Origin: an uncultured Brevibacillus sp.
Lineage (GTDB): Bacteria > Bacillota > Bacilli > Brevibacillales > Brevibacillaceae
Direction of reading: 5' to 3'
Assembly: GCA_946402065.1 (NCBI GenBank)
Contig: CAMIVR010000054.1
Coordinates: forward strand, 1-32,482
DNA length: 32,482 nt
Shown here piece after piece: positions 23,821-32,482 of this stretch. The notes under the pieces were generated by a model, which was given only the letters and a program-made list of their open reading frames with translations, was not told the DNA's origin and did no database searches. The stretch's first letter is position 1. Each line of letters opens with the position of its first letter. A program made the position numbers and the translations under genes.

Positions 23821-23898
23821 TGCTGTGGAGTATTTGGAGAACAGCAGCTAGTATCTCAGAGAAGAGTTTTCTTCTATGAAGGTATTAGCTGTTTTTTT
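23821..23898 (+). promoter_or_regulatory. GlpP-responsive antiterminator leader of glpF
   Basis: The leader holds TGCTGTGGAG, five bases, GGAGAACAGC, then a terminator whose arms AGCTAGTA (23846-23853) and TATTAGCT (23883-23890) pair with one G-U and lead into seven T residues. AGAAG/CTTCT pairs within. The glpD leader at 26440-26516 repeats the same order and nearly the same bases. In Bacillus, GlpP bound to glycerol 3-phosphate acts on such leaders to allow read-through; the glpP gene is at the end of this cluster. Confidence 0.8.
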
Positions 23899-23981
23899 AT
23901 TCGCCGAAAGGAGGTGAACCAAGGTGTAAGCACTTAACAAAAGTTGACTTTGTTGAAGAATGAAAGAAGGGAGCAGGTAGG

Positions 23982-24806
23982 ATGACACCGTTTTTAGGGG
24001 AACTGGTAGGAACAATGGTATTGATTATTTTAGGTGCAGGAGTGTGTGCAGGAACAAGTCTGAAAAAATCGTACGCGCAAAACGGCGGTTGGATTGTCAT
24101 TACGATGGGCTGGGGGATGGGCGTTGCCATGGGCGTATATGCAGTGGGCAAAATCAGCGGAGCTCATCTCAACCCGGCGGTAACGATCGGATTGGCCAGC
24201 ATCGGTGAATTTCCGTGGTCACAGGTTCCCGGATATATTTTGGCGCAAATGATTGGAGCATTTCTGGGAGCAACGTTTGTCTGGCTCTTTTACTATCCGC
24301 ATTGGAAGGAGACGGAGGATCCCGGTACGAAGCTGGGGGTATTTTCCACAGGTCCGGCGATCAAACATACGCCAGCCAATCTGATCAGCGAAATTCTCGG
24401 TACGTTCTTCCTGATGCTCGGACTTTTGTTCATCGGGGCAAATAAGTTTTCCGAAGGGCTAAATCCTTTTATTGTCGGCTTCCTTATCGTTGCCATCGGT
24501 CTTTCCTTGGGCGGAACTACAGGCTATGCGATTAATCCAGCCCGTGACTTGGGACCGCGCATCGCTCATGCCCTTCTGCCAATCTATGGAAAAGGCAGCT
24601 CCAATTGGGGGTATGCATGGATTCCGGTAGTCGGTCCGATCATCGGCGGCGTTTTAGGGGCAATCTTTTATAAAGCGGCTTTTGTTGACCAATCGAGCAC
24701 AGCAGTAATTGCACTTGTCGTCTTTCTCTTCGTGGCTGTCTTAATCGGTAGAATGGGAAGCAGAAAAATAGAAGGTATTGATAAACAAAGAAAAATAGCA
24801 GGTTAA
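23982..24806 (+). CDS. glpF: Glycerol uptake facilitator GlpF
   Basis: This 274-residue aquaglyceroporin has six membrane helices and both pore half-helix motifs: SGAHLNPAVTIG (first NPA) and GYAINPARDLGPR (second NPA, followed by the Asp and Arg typical of glycerol channels rather than water channels). It carries glycerol into the cell by facilitated diffusion. The ATG has GGGAGCAGGTAGG upstream. It is the first gene after an antiterminator leader, and glpK follows 70 bp later without a terminator between, so they are one transcript. Confidence 0.95.
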   Translation: MTPFLGELVGTMVLIILGAGVCAGTSLKKSYAQNGGWIVITMGWGMGVAMGVYAVGKISGAHLNPAVTIGLASIGEFPWSQVPGYILAQMIGAFLGATFVWLFYYPHWKETEDPGTKLGVFSTGPAIKHTPANLISEILGTFFLMLGLLFIGANKFSEGLNPFIVGFLIVAIGLSLGGTTGYAINPARDLGPRIAHALLPIYGKGSSNWGYAWIPVVGPIIGGVLGAIFYKAAFVDQSSTAVIALVVFLFVAVLIGRMGSRKIEGIDKQRKIAG

Positions 24807-24861
24807 ATCAACCATGCTATTAAATGAAAAGATTCCTTTATTAAAATTATAATAATTCTAA

Positions 24862-26421
<1,560 letters not shown>

Positions 26422-26439
26422 TAAAGAAAAGTTAATCAT

Positions 26440-26516
26440 GCTGTGGAGAAAACGGAGTACAGCTAGTAACAAAAGGGTGTAGTCATTCATGCTCTTTTGC
26501 TATTAGCTGTTTTTTC
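26440..26516 (+). promoter_or_regulatory. GlpP-responsive antiterminator leader of glpD
   Basis: After GCTGTGGAG, five bases and GGAGTACAGC comes a terminator with arms ACAGCTAGTA (26459-26468) and TATTAGCTGT (26501-26510), an inner CAAAAG/CTTTTG pair, and a T-run. It matches the glpF leader. A weak TTGACG (26413-26418) inside the glpK end could be a separate -35, but no good -10 follows, so read-through from glpFK is also possible. Confidence 0.8.
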
Positions 26517-26544
26517 TTTACTACACATAAAGGATGAACCGATA

Positions 26545-28206
26545 ATGAAACATACCAAAAAACTCTCTTCGTTTCAACGGGAGTCGATCCTGCAAGAGAT
26601 GGCCAACGTTCAACTGGATCTGTTGGTGATTGGCGGCGGCGTTACAGGAGCGGGAATTGCTTTGGACGCTGCTTCCAGGGGATTGCGGGTAGGATTGTTG
26701 GAAAAACAGGATTTTGCCGCAGGTACCAGCAGCCGTTCGACGAAGCTAATCCATGGCGGACTTCGTTATTTAAAACAAGGGGACATTCAACTGGTGCGGG
26801 AGGTTGGCAGAGAGCGGGCGATTCTTTACCGGAACGCGCCGCATATCGTCATCCCGGAAAAAATGATCTTGCCGATCGTGGAGAAAGGGACATATGGGAA
26901 GCTTGCCACTTCTATCGGGCTGTGGGTATATGATTTTTTAGCAGGCGTAGAAAAAGCGGAGCGGCGCATCATGCTGTGCAAGCGGCAGACGGCAGAACGG
27001 GAACCGTTGCTTCGCACAGATATTTTAAAGGGCAGCGGGCTTTATTATGAATACCGGACGGATGACGCGCGCTTAACGATCGAGGTGATAAAAACGGCGG
27101 CCGCGCATGGGGCGAAGTGCGTCAACTATGCGGAGGCTGATGATCTGATATACGAGAACGGAAGGTTGATCGGCGTTGCGGTCACGGATTTGATCACGGG
27201 GAAAACTTACCAAATCTACGCCAAAAAAATCGTCAATGCCGCCGGTCCGTGGGTGGACCGTCTGCGAGAGAAGGACGGCTCATTGAAGGGAAAACGACTT
27301 CATCTGACCAAAGGGGTTCATCTGGTCGTTCCGCATCATCGGTTACCGCTGAAGCAATCCGTTTATTTTGACGTTGCCGGCGGACGAATGATTTTTGCCA
27401 TCCCGCGGAATCAGATTACGTATATTGGGACGACCGATACGAACTATCAAGGGGTACTGGAGCATCCTGAAGCAACGCAGGAAGACGTCAACTACCTGTT
27501 GAAGGCGGTCAACGACATGTTTCCCACTGTGCACCTGACTGAAGAGGATATTGCCTCCAGTTGGGCGGGCCTCAGACCGTTAATCCACGAGGACGGAAAA
27601 TCCCCTTCCGAATTGTCACGGAAAGACGAAACTTTTCATTCCCCATCCGGCTTGATTACGATTGCTGGCGGGAAGCTTACCGGATTCCGGAAAATGGCGG
27701 AACGCGTGGTCGATTTGGTGATGCAACAGCTTTCCCAAGAAGAAGGAAGAGAGTTACATCCGTGTGTGACGGATAAAATTGTACTGTCGGGCGGAAACTT
27801 CCCCTCCCCATCGGCCATCCCGCTTTTTATCAAGGATCAAGCCGAGCGCGCAGCAAAATTCGGCGTGAAGGAAGCGCAAATTACCGATTTGGTAGGAAAA
27901 TACGGCACCAATACCGAAAAGATAGTAACGAGTCTTACAGATTTATCCAAGGAATATGCTGAACCGTCATCCGCTTTGATTCATGCAGAGCTGTTGTTTA
28001 CGCTGCAGGAGGAGATGGTTATGAATCTAAGCGATTTCCTCGTTCGCCGCACAGGCCGATTGTATTTCCACCGGGAGACGCTGCCTGAGGTTATCGGGTT
28101 ACTTATGGAAAAGCTGGCTGATGCATTGAACTGGACGGAAGAACAAAAGCAAAAGTACCGGAAGATGTTTGAAGATGACTATACCCTTGCGAAAAGATTT
28201 ATGTGA
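26545..28206 (+). CDS. glpD: Aerobic glycerol-3-phosphate dehydrogenase GlpD
   Basis: This membrane-associated FAD enzyme oxidises glycerol 3-phosphate to dihydroxyacetone phosphate and passes electrons to quinone. The 553-residue protein has the N-terminal FAD motif DLLVIGGGVTGAGIALDAAS, then SSRSTKLIHGGLRYL, typical of GlpD/DAO proteins, then NAAGPWVDRLR, FAIPRNQITYIGTTDT and the C-terminal helical domain. The ATG at 26545 has AAAGGATGA upstream. A start at 26497 would fall inside the leader terminator and is rejected. It is expressed when GlpP overrides that terminator. Confidence 0.96.
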   Translation: MKHTKKLSSFQRESILQEMANVQLDLLVIGGGVTGAGIALDAASRGLRVGLLEKQDFAAGTSSRSTKLIHGGLRYLKQGDIQLVREVGRERAILYRNAPHIVIPEKMILPIVEKGTYGKLATSIGLWVYDFLAGVEKAERRIMLCKRQTAEREPLLRTDILKGSGLYYEYRTDDARLTIEVIKTAAAHGAKCVNYAEADDLIYENGRLIGVAVTDLITGKTYQIYAKKIVNAAGPWVDRLREKDGSLKGKRLHLTKGVHLVVPHHRLPLKQSVYFDVAGGRMIFAIPRNQITYIGTTDTNYQGVLEHPEATQEDVNYLLKAVNDMFPTVHLTEEDIASSWAGLRPLIHEDGKSPSELSRKDETFHSPSGLITIAGGKLTGFRKMAERVVDLVMQQLSQEEGRELHPCVTDKIVLSGGNFPSPSAIPLFIKDQAERAAKFGVKEAQITDLVGKYGTNTEKIVTSLTDLSKEYAEPSSALIHAELLFTLQEEMVMNLSDFLVRRTGRLYFHRETLPEVIGLLMEKLADALNWTEEQKQKYRKMFEDDYTLAKRFM

Positions 28207-28224
28207 TTTCTGGGAGTGAATTTC

Positions 28225-28779
28225 TTGAAAAAGCCGATCGAACAAAAGATATTGCCGGCCATCCGCAATTTGAAAAGTTTTGACCTGATGCTGGAAAGCG
28301 ACTATGAGTGGCTGGTTCTGCTGAATACGCATATTGCCCAGCTAAAAGCTATCGTCAATCGGGCGAAAGCGCATCAGAAAAGGATGCTGATTCATGTAGA
28401 TTTAATCGACGGGTTAAAATCGGATGAATACGCTACGGAATTCCTTGCCCAAGAGGTGCAGCCGGATGGCATTATCACTACCCGCAACAACGTCATTCTG
28501 TCCGCGAAGAAAAAAGGGCTGGTCTCGATTCAACGATTGTTTCTGATCGATACGATGGCATTGGAAAGCAGTTTGTCCCAGTTGGAGCGGACAAAGCCCG
28601 ATTATGTAGAAGTGCTGCCTGGCGTAATCCCCAATATGATTGAGGAAATCTCGTTGCGAACAAACATCCCGATTATCGCCGGCGGGTTGATTCGGACGAC
28701 GGAAAACGTAGAGCAGGCAATCGCGGCGGGCGCCACTTCGGTGACAACCTCCAGAAAAGAGCTTTGGATGCATCGATGA
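28225..28779 (+). CDS. glpP: Glycerol-3-phosphate-responsive antiterminator GlpP
   Basis: This 184-residue RNA-binding antiterminator has a TIM-barrel-like fold. Visible family blocks are KILPAIRNLKSFDLML, LLNTHIAQLKAIV, LIHVDLIDGLKSDEYATEFL, DGIITTRNNVILSAKKKGL, QRLFLIDTMAL, VEVLPGVIPNMI and IIAGGLIRTTENVEQAIAAG; the last two should bind the phosphate. TTG at 28225 with GGGAG upstream is preferred to the GTG at 28216. It follows glpD by 18 bp and so is under the control of the leader it acts on, which makes a positive loop. In B. subtilis glpP comes first in the cluster; here it is last. Confidence 0.95.
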   Translation: MKKPIEQKILPAIRNLKSFDLMLESDYEWLVLLNTHIAQLKAIVNRAKAHQKRMLIHVDLIDGLKSDEYATEFLAQEVQPDGIITTRNNVILSAKKKGLVSIQRLFLIDTMALESSLSQLERTKPDYVEVLPGVIPNMIEEISLRTNIPIIAGGLIRTTENVEQAIAAGATSVTTSRKELWMHR

Positions 28780-28816
28780 GATTAACCCCAACTTACGTCG
28801 CAAGCTCTCCCGATTC

Positions 28817-28851
28817 GATACAGGGGTCTCACGCCGGAGGCCCTTTGTATC
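28817..28851 (+). terminator. Terminator of the glp operon
   Basis: GGGTCTC (28824-28830) pairs with GAGGCCC (28837-28843) through six pairs and one G-U, and GATACA (28817-28822) with TGTATC (28846-28851) extends the stem. TTTGTATCATTT follows the inner stem. It lies 38 bp after the glpP stop. Confidence 0.65.
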
Positions 28852-28857
28852 ATTTGA

Positions 28858-29028
28858 ACAGATTCGGTCCACCGCTTCATCGCTTTTGTTGTTTGCGATC
28901 TCTCCACAGAAGATATTCCTTTAAGCGTTGTACGCGACTTTGATGCGATGGATGCTGGCAACCAAACAGTACCACCACAATTTGTTTGCCAGCATTGCGG
29001 GAATCCTATGTACCCCGAGTATTATAAA
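28858..29028 (+). pseudogene. C-terminal remnant of a protein with a zinc-ribbon-like CxxC
   Basis: A plus-strand frame without a start codon reads HRFIAFVVCDLSTEDIPLSV, then VRDFDAMDAGNQTVPPQ and FVCQHCGNPMYPEYYK. It looks strongly protein-like, with a single CxxC (CQHCGNPMYPEYY) of the kind found in zinc ribbons. A TGA in frame directly before it lies within the glp terminator. After the YYK the frame continues into the antisense of the thioredoxin gene and loses any sense. So both ends are lost. I cannot name the family. It is opposite in strand to the thioredoxin gene whose end it touches. Confidence 0.5.
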
Positions 29029-29396
29029 GTTAACCCCCTTGACTCAGTTGGCTTTTCCGTTGCATGAGACCACAATTGAACCAGTTTTTTTATTTTTTCA
29101 TCGAAAAGATCCATATTCACAAACCGCGCTTCCCGTATATATTCCTTCCCCTCCACAAAAAGCAACAACGCAGGCACAGTGAAAACAGAGAGGCTGCCAG
29201 CGACTTCTTTTACTTCTTGTGCGTTTATCGTCCCCAAATGAATCTCGGGATATTTCATCATGACTTGCTGGACAAGCGGCAATAATGCATGACAGACACT
29301 GCAATCCGGACTGGAAATATAGAGAAATGCAAACGTATGACGGTGGATAAATTCATTCGCTGACTCCATGCTGGTTAACGCTTCAAATTCTCCCAT
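29022..29396 (-). CDS. Thioredoxin-like protein (YdbP-like)
   Basis: This 124-residue thioredoxin-fold protein has the active site CSVC (Cys32 and Cys35, after FLYISSPD), cis-Pro in FTVPALLLFV, and GTINAQEVKEVAGSLSV before it, the normal order. It is cytosolic, with no signal peptide, and is probably a disulfide reductase or chaperone of unknown client. The active site is not the CGPC of main thioredoxin, as in other small Bacillales thioredoxin-like proteins. The ATG has AGGAGGAG upstream. The last eight or so residues (TESRGLTL) lie beyond the expected helix and overlap the end of the zinc-ribbon remnant, so the tail may be new sequence joined by a deletion. Confidence 0.88.
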   Translation of the reverse strand: MGEFEALTSMESANEFIHRHTFAFLYISSPDCSVCHALLPLVQQVMMKYPEIHLGTINAQEVKEVAGSLSVFTVPALLLFVEGKEYIREARFVNMDLFDEKIKKLVQLWSHATEKPTESRGLTL

Positions 29397-29438
29397 AGGC
29401 TCCTCCTGAGTGTACGGCCGGGGTCGCGAAAAAGTTCT

Positions 29439-29681
29439 TCAGTCTTCAACATCTTCAGCTACGTCAAACCTCGAATGGTGATGGGGATGGACAATGCCTT
29501 TTTCCTTGTTCCCTGCACCGACATTGAAAAATGACCCTGGTGCTTTCTGCAAGAAAGCAGAAAAATCTTCGCCGCCCTTGCTCGGTTTCAAATGCGCCAC
29601 GGCGGCCTCTCCAAACTCCTCGCGCACCACTTCTTCGATCGTGCGCGTCATGGCTTCATCGTTGTAGACAGCGCGATATTC
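29439..29681 (-). pseudogene. C-terminal remnant of an M20 amidohydrolase
   Basis: The minus-strand frame reads EYRAVYNDEAMTRTIEEVV, then HLKPSKGGEDFSAFLQKAPG and SFFNVGAGNKEKGIVHPHHH, ending SRFDVAEDVED-stop. GGEDFSxFxxxxPGxFxxxGxG and HHHxRFD are hallmarks of the C-terminal catalytic portion of M20D amidohydrolases (hippurate/N-acyl-amino acid hydrolases). The first 300 or so residues are missing and the last 20-25 residues of the usual end are too. An ATG inside (29651) has no clear ribosome site, so it is not likely expressed. It lies just after the saccharopine-dehydrogenase-like gene, on the same strand. Confidence 0.8.
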
Positions 29682-29723
29682 CCTTTTGGAGAAAGGATCG
29701 CGACACCCTCTTTGCGGTGGAGC

Positions 29724-30923
29724 TTACAGCTCACTCCATTTTAATTCGATCCCCGTGCTGTTCAACAGCTCAATAAATCGGTCCGTGTTTAATTCTTCCG
29801 AGAACACGACTCCGCTTGGGACTGAGCCTTCTACAGCCATTTTTGCTCCGATGACGACGGGCAAGGCGACAAATACATTTGCGGTACCAAATAACTCATA
29901 CGATTTCACTGTTTGATCGGAGAGGAAAAACGAATGGAGGCGATATGACTTGTCTTTACCGTCTACAACGCCATCAATTTCCAAAATCCATTCATCCCCG
30001 TTTACGCCTTGCTGTGCATATTGCAATTGTTCTGTGTCATCAGCAAAAAACGTGTCCCCCGGAGAAGGAATGAGCTGCAGCAATAGGTCAATCGGCCGTA
30101 CTTTTACGCCTTTTACTTCGATTTCTTCACTGGATGCCAAGCCTGTCTTGATTAATGTACCTGCAGCTTCATCCACGGGAAATTTGAACTGTACATGCGA
30201 CAAGCCTTTCCCGATCTTTCTTGGCAAAGAGAATACCTCTTCATGCATGTGATGGGCGTTCCAGAACTTGCCGTGGAACGGAAACTCATACTGCTCCGGC
30301 TCAAAAAAGATCGGCAGCTCTTCATACTGTCCAGCCTTAAACCGCACGGGCGGATTGTTGAAATCAGACAGTGCTTGAAAAGGCGACCAGACCGGCTTCC
30401 ACCCTTTCACCAGTTCATACCAGTCATCGCTCACTACAGAGGCCGAGTAGATCTTGATGCTTTTTACTTCATCCAGTTGTTTGCAATAATGCGCGATCAA
30501 AATATTTGTCAAGCCAGGCGAACCGCCACATCCCAGGATCGCTGAGCGATTCGCTTCTGTACATTCTTTATCAAAGAGAATCGGTTCATCCTCGACCAAT
30601 TGATCCATGAAAGGCTGCTCAAAAGCCGAATTGATATAGTGTACGCCAGCTTGAACAGCCGCTTCCATCACATACGGGGCAAACGAAGTCACGACAAGAT
30701 CAATGATAACATCAACCTCTTTTGCGATGCTCGCCATCTGTTCGATATCCTTGGCATTCAATTGAACCGCTTCCAGCTTGTCACTCTTTATTTTCTGTTT
30801 CACCTTATTGGCAATATCTACGTGAAGATCACCTATCACTATCTTGGATACATTCGGATCCCTCGCCAAAATGGCCGCACAAGGTCCGCCTTGAGCTCCT
30901 GCTCCAACAATGAGAACACGCAT
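29724..30923 (-). CDS. Saccharopine dehydrogenase family protein
   Basis: This 399-residue NAD(P)-dependent oxidoreductase has the N-terminal Rossmann motif MRVLIVGAGAQGGPCAAILAR, an acidic strand end (IVIGDLHVD) and a typical VDVIIDLVVTSFAPYVMEAA, then HYINSAF and LGCGGSPGLTNILIAHY, all shared with saccharopine dehydrogenase (lysine) and homospermidine/carboxynorspermidine synthase relatives. The exact substrate is unknown; the SPGLTN block fits the lysine-type Lys/saccharopine family. The ATG has AAGGAGCG upstream. A sigma-54 promoter at 31016-31031 with a palindromic upstream site suggests use of a nitrogen or carbon source, as is common for SigL-controlled amino-acid catabolism. Confidence 0.88.
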   Translation of the reverse strand: MRVLIVGAGAQGGPCAAILARDPNVSKIVIGDLHVDIANKVKQKIKSDKLEAVQLNAKDIEQMASIAKEVDVIIDLVVTSFAPYVMEAAVQAGVHYINSAFEQPFMDQLVEDEPILFDKECTEANRSAILGCGGSPGLTNILIAHYCKQLDEVKSIKIYSASVVSDDWYELVKGWKPVWSPFQALSDFNNPPVRFKAGQYEELPIFFEPEQYEFPFHGKFWNAHHMHEEVFSLPRKIGKGLSHVQFKFPVDEAAGTLIKTGLASSEEIEVKGVKVRPIDLLLQLIPSPGDTFFADDTEQLQYAQQGVNGDEWILEIDGVVDGKDKSYRLHSFFLSDQTVKSYELFGTANVFVALPVVIGAKMAVEGSVPSGVVFSEELNTDRFIELLNSTGIELKWSEL

Positions 30924-31015
30924 TCTTTCGCTCCTTGCTTTTCTTTTTTTAAGATATTGATGCTAGCAGGCGTCCACTGCTTTTATTAAAAGCACATCTT
31001 GTCCCTCTTTTTTAA

Positions 31016-31031
31016 AGCAAGATTGATGCCA
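31016..31031 (-). promoter_or_regulatory. Sigma-54 (SigL) promoter
   Basis: On the minus strand TGGCAT, five bases, TTGCT matches the -24/-12 consensus (TGGCAC-N5-TTGCA): the invariant GG and GC are exactly ten bases apart. It lies 93 bases before the saccharopine-dehydrogenase-like ATG. A degenerate second copy of the ATTGATGC core with CTAGCA occurs at 30956-30967. Confidence 0.7.
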
Positions 31032-31089
31032 GCAAAATCCCTCACATTTCTTTAAAAAACAATTTCCTTTATTTTCAAAAGTAGAATAT

Positions 31090-31128
31090 GAGAATCGAAA
31101 CGATTCGACCAAAATGGCTATGATTCTC
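31090..31128. promoter_or_regulatory. Palindromic upstream site, candidate for a sigma-54 activator
   Basis: GAATCG-AAA-CGATTC (31092-31106) is a perfect 6-bp palindrome, and GAGAATC (31090-31096) recurs as inverted GATTCTC at 31122-31128. It lies 60-100 bp upstream of the -24 element, where enhancer-binding activators usually sit. The activator gene is not in the window. Confidence 0.5.
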
Positions 31129-31255
31129 GTTTGAACCGCTATTTTGCCAACTTCTCAACAGTAAGAACGTTTACCTCTGCGATTCCCTCAATTGAAAAAT
31201 ACTCGTCCCGAAAGAACAGGCAGATAGTCTAGCGGGAATGTACGCCAAAAACACC

Positions 31256-31375
31256 CTACCAGTTGGTAAGGCCGCTATGTGTCACGTCTGCATACAGCAG
31301 GTGAATACGGACACAGGAATAGATTTCTGCCACTGGCTTGTTGCCAACAACCTGCTCGTAATCGCCCGTCTGCCG
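31256..31375 (-). other. In-frame open stretch after the enoyl-CoA hydratase stop
   Basis: Directly after the TAG of the hydratase gene the same frame stays open for 39 codons (GDYEQVVGNKPVAEIYSCV, then RIHLLYADVTHSGLTNW) to the next stop. The hydratase's own end (EKREPHFT) is a normal end for the family, so this is not needed to complete it. It has no start codon and looks more like a gene remnant than an extension. The palindrome TACCA-GT-TGGTA (31257-31268) overlaps its end. Confidence 0.25.
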
Positions 31376-32143
31376 CTATGTAAAATGCGGTTCCCGTTTC
31401 TCGGCAAAAGCCAGACAGCCTTCGGGAAAATCAACCGGATCGACAAAATCCCACGGTACATCCTGCTTCCATTCACACAAGGCTGCTGCCGCTTTGACTG
31501 CCTTCATTGACGCTTTGGATTGTCCGGCTATCGTTTGGGCCAACTCCAAGACAGCTTGATCGAGTGGACCATTCTCAATCCGCTGATTGAGCAATCCGAG
31601 TTGCCAGGCTTCCTCCGCGTTGTAAATTTTCCCTGTGTACACAAGCTCTTTGGTCCGACTCGGGCCAATCAGACGCACAATCCGTCTGACGAAGCTCGGA
31701 CCTACGGTGATCCCCAAGCGGCCTACAGGTATGCCCATTCTCGTCTGATTCGTATCAATGCGAAGATCACAGGCAAGTGCCAGGACAAATCCCGCCCCCA
31801 TCGCCGGCCCGTCGATTGCCGCAATGACCGGAATAGGCAAATGCTCAAAGATGGAAATCGTCTCTTCCATTTGCACAAATGCCTGATTCGCCTCAGCTAC
31901 CGTCAGTTCACAGAACTCTTTAATATCCGCTCCTGCTGTAAACTGGCCGACTGTTCCGCGCAAAATAACGACTTTTACCTTGGTAGATGCTTTTATCTCT
32001 TCGCCGATGCGGGCAAGCTCTTTCCACATGTTGACGGTAAGCGCATTGCGTGCCGCCGGGCGGTTAATCGTTACGATGGCGATCTTAGCCGTTTCCTGGA
32101 GTGTTATTTTTCCATCGGGAACTCTCTTGATGTGAATTCTCAC
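31376..32143 (-). CDS. Enoyl-CoA hydratase/isomerase family protein
   Basis: This 255-residue crotonase-fold protein acts on acyl-CoA thioesters. Oxyanion-hole blocks are present: GQFTAGADIKEF and IDGPAMGAGFVLALACDLRI. Of the two catalytic glutamates of rat crotonase, the first is missing (the PEI-xxG position reads IPVGRLG), while the second appears kept (RTKELVYTG). Thus simple hydratase activity is doubtful, and an isomerase or related activity is plausible. The GTG at 32143 is preferred, with AAAGGAG nine bases upstream; the longer frame from 32203 begins before that site. It stands alone; no other beta-oxidation gene is adjacent. Confidence 0.88.
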   Translation of the reverse strand: MRIHIKRVPDGKITLQETAKIAIVTINRPAARNALTVNMWKELARIGEEIKASTKVKVVILRGTVGQFTAGADIKEFCELTVAEANQAFVQMEETISIFEHLPIPVIAAIDGPAMGAGFVLALACDLRIDTNQTRMGIPVGRLGITVGPSFVRRIVRLIGPSRTKELVYTGKIYNAEEAWQLGLLNQRIENGPLDQAVLELAQTIAGQSKASMKAVKAAAALCEWKQDVPWDFVDPVDFPEGCLAFAEKREPHFT

Positions 32144-32482
32144 GATCACTCGCTCCTTTGCGTAAGCTCTGCCCGTTAACGTCGAGCATTTGTCTCTATA
32201 CACCGGGCGAGAAGCACGGACCGCTTTTCTCCCTGCTGTTTTTTGCGCCTACTGTCACACTAGCAATAGAAGTGCATTTACAGCGTATGCCAGCTAACGG
32301 AAGATTATGCTATTTTCTTTTGATCGCAAAAAAATACAAACGCCCAGGAAAATCAGACCTTATTGAAATTGGAAAAACTTGGGTGCGCCAAGACTTTTGC
32401 TGCAGTCTTATGTTTAAAAACCGTATCGGAATTCTTGTCACTTTCGCAGCGATCAGCAGCGTCTGCCGACGACATGCTGCAG
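32144..32482. other. Intergenic right end of the window
   Basis: These 339 bases contain no convincing gene. Weak hairpins such as AAGACT...AGTCTT (near 32390-32410) are visible. Short frames on both strands at 32360-32475 (about 40 codons) have no family resemblance that I can recognise. Confidence 0.3.

Noticed and set aside
31238..31510. A 90-codon plus-strand frame beside the hydratase end
   Set aside because: It is antisense to the end of the hydratase gene and to the open stretch after it; no ribosome site precedes it.
32290..32312. TGGCAT on the minus strand as a second sigma-54 promoter
   Set aside because: The GC partner is not ten bases from the GG, so the -24/-12 spacing fails.
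32360..32475. A 40-codon minus-strand frame (starting MSSADAADRC) and a plus-strand frame starting MFKNRIGILV
   Set aside because: Both are short, at the window edge and without a ribosome site or recognisable motif; they cannot be separated from chance.

Overview
The window looks like chromosomal DNA of a moderately GC-rich, aerobic, low-GC-phylum Gram-positive rod (Bacillales, most like Brevibacillus or a relative). This is an inference. It rests on strong AAGGAGG-type ribosome binding sites, frequent GTG and TTG starts, TTGACA/TATAAT-type promoters, a GlpP-antiterminated glycerol regulon, an ECF sigma/DUF4179-type anti-sigma pair, a VanY-type D,D-carboxypeptidase and a complete FixABCX operon. 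No rRNA, tRNA, CRISPR array, transposase or complete mobile element was seen.

Layout. 1-614: 5' part of a CocE/NonD hydrolase. 766-1731: RarD-type permease. 1879-3889: kynU-kynB, divergent from a TetR gene (4029-4646); a 13-bp palindrome overlaps the kynU -35 box. 4866-6019: TPR membrane protein and GNAT acetyltransferase. 6438-9232: cell-envelope genes (VanY peptidase, DUF3298 protein, secreted PF04185 phosphoesterase), followed by a histidine kinase remnant. 9548-11583: two-component system. 11705-15020: lysophospholipid repair pair Aas/LplT. 15201-18840: fixABCX plus a fifth small coupled gene. 19204-20819: ECF sigma factor and anti-sigma factor. 20929-22280: scarred segment with a Fur-family C-terminal remnant, an AT-rich soluble chemoreceptor and the first 58 or so codons of uvrC. 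22441-23694: M20-type carbamoylase/amidohydrolase. 23775-28779: glpF-glpK-glpD-glpP with two matching antiterminator leaders. 28858-29681: second scarred segment with a zinc-ribbon remnant, a thioredoxin-like gene and an M20 C-terminal remnant. 29724-30923: saccharopine-dehydrogenase-like gene behind a sigma-54 promoter. 31376-32143: enoyl-CoA hydratase family gene.

How the genes work together. KynB and KynU turn N-formylkynurenine into kynurenine and then anthranilate, but the first enzyme (KynA) is not in the window. GlpF imports glycerol, GlpK phosphorylates it, GlpD oxidises glycerol 3-phosphate, and GlpP senses glycerol 3-phosphate to let transcription pass the terminators before glpF and glpD. 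FixAB (an electron-transfer flavoprotein) with FixC and FixX should pass electrons to quinone and ferredoxin-type carriers. Aas/LplT should flip and re-acylate lysophospholipids.

I did not find a clearly new multi-gene system. The points most worth following are the sigma-54 promoter with a palindromic upstream site, the GlpK that lacks the usual HPr-phosphorylated histidine, the small fifth gene of the fix operon, and the gene remnants clustered at two recombination scars.
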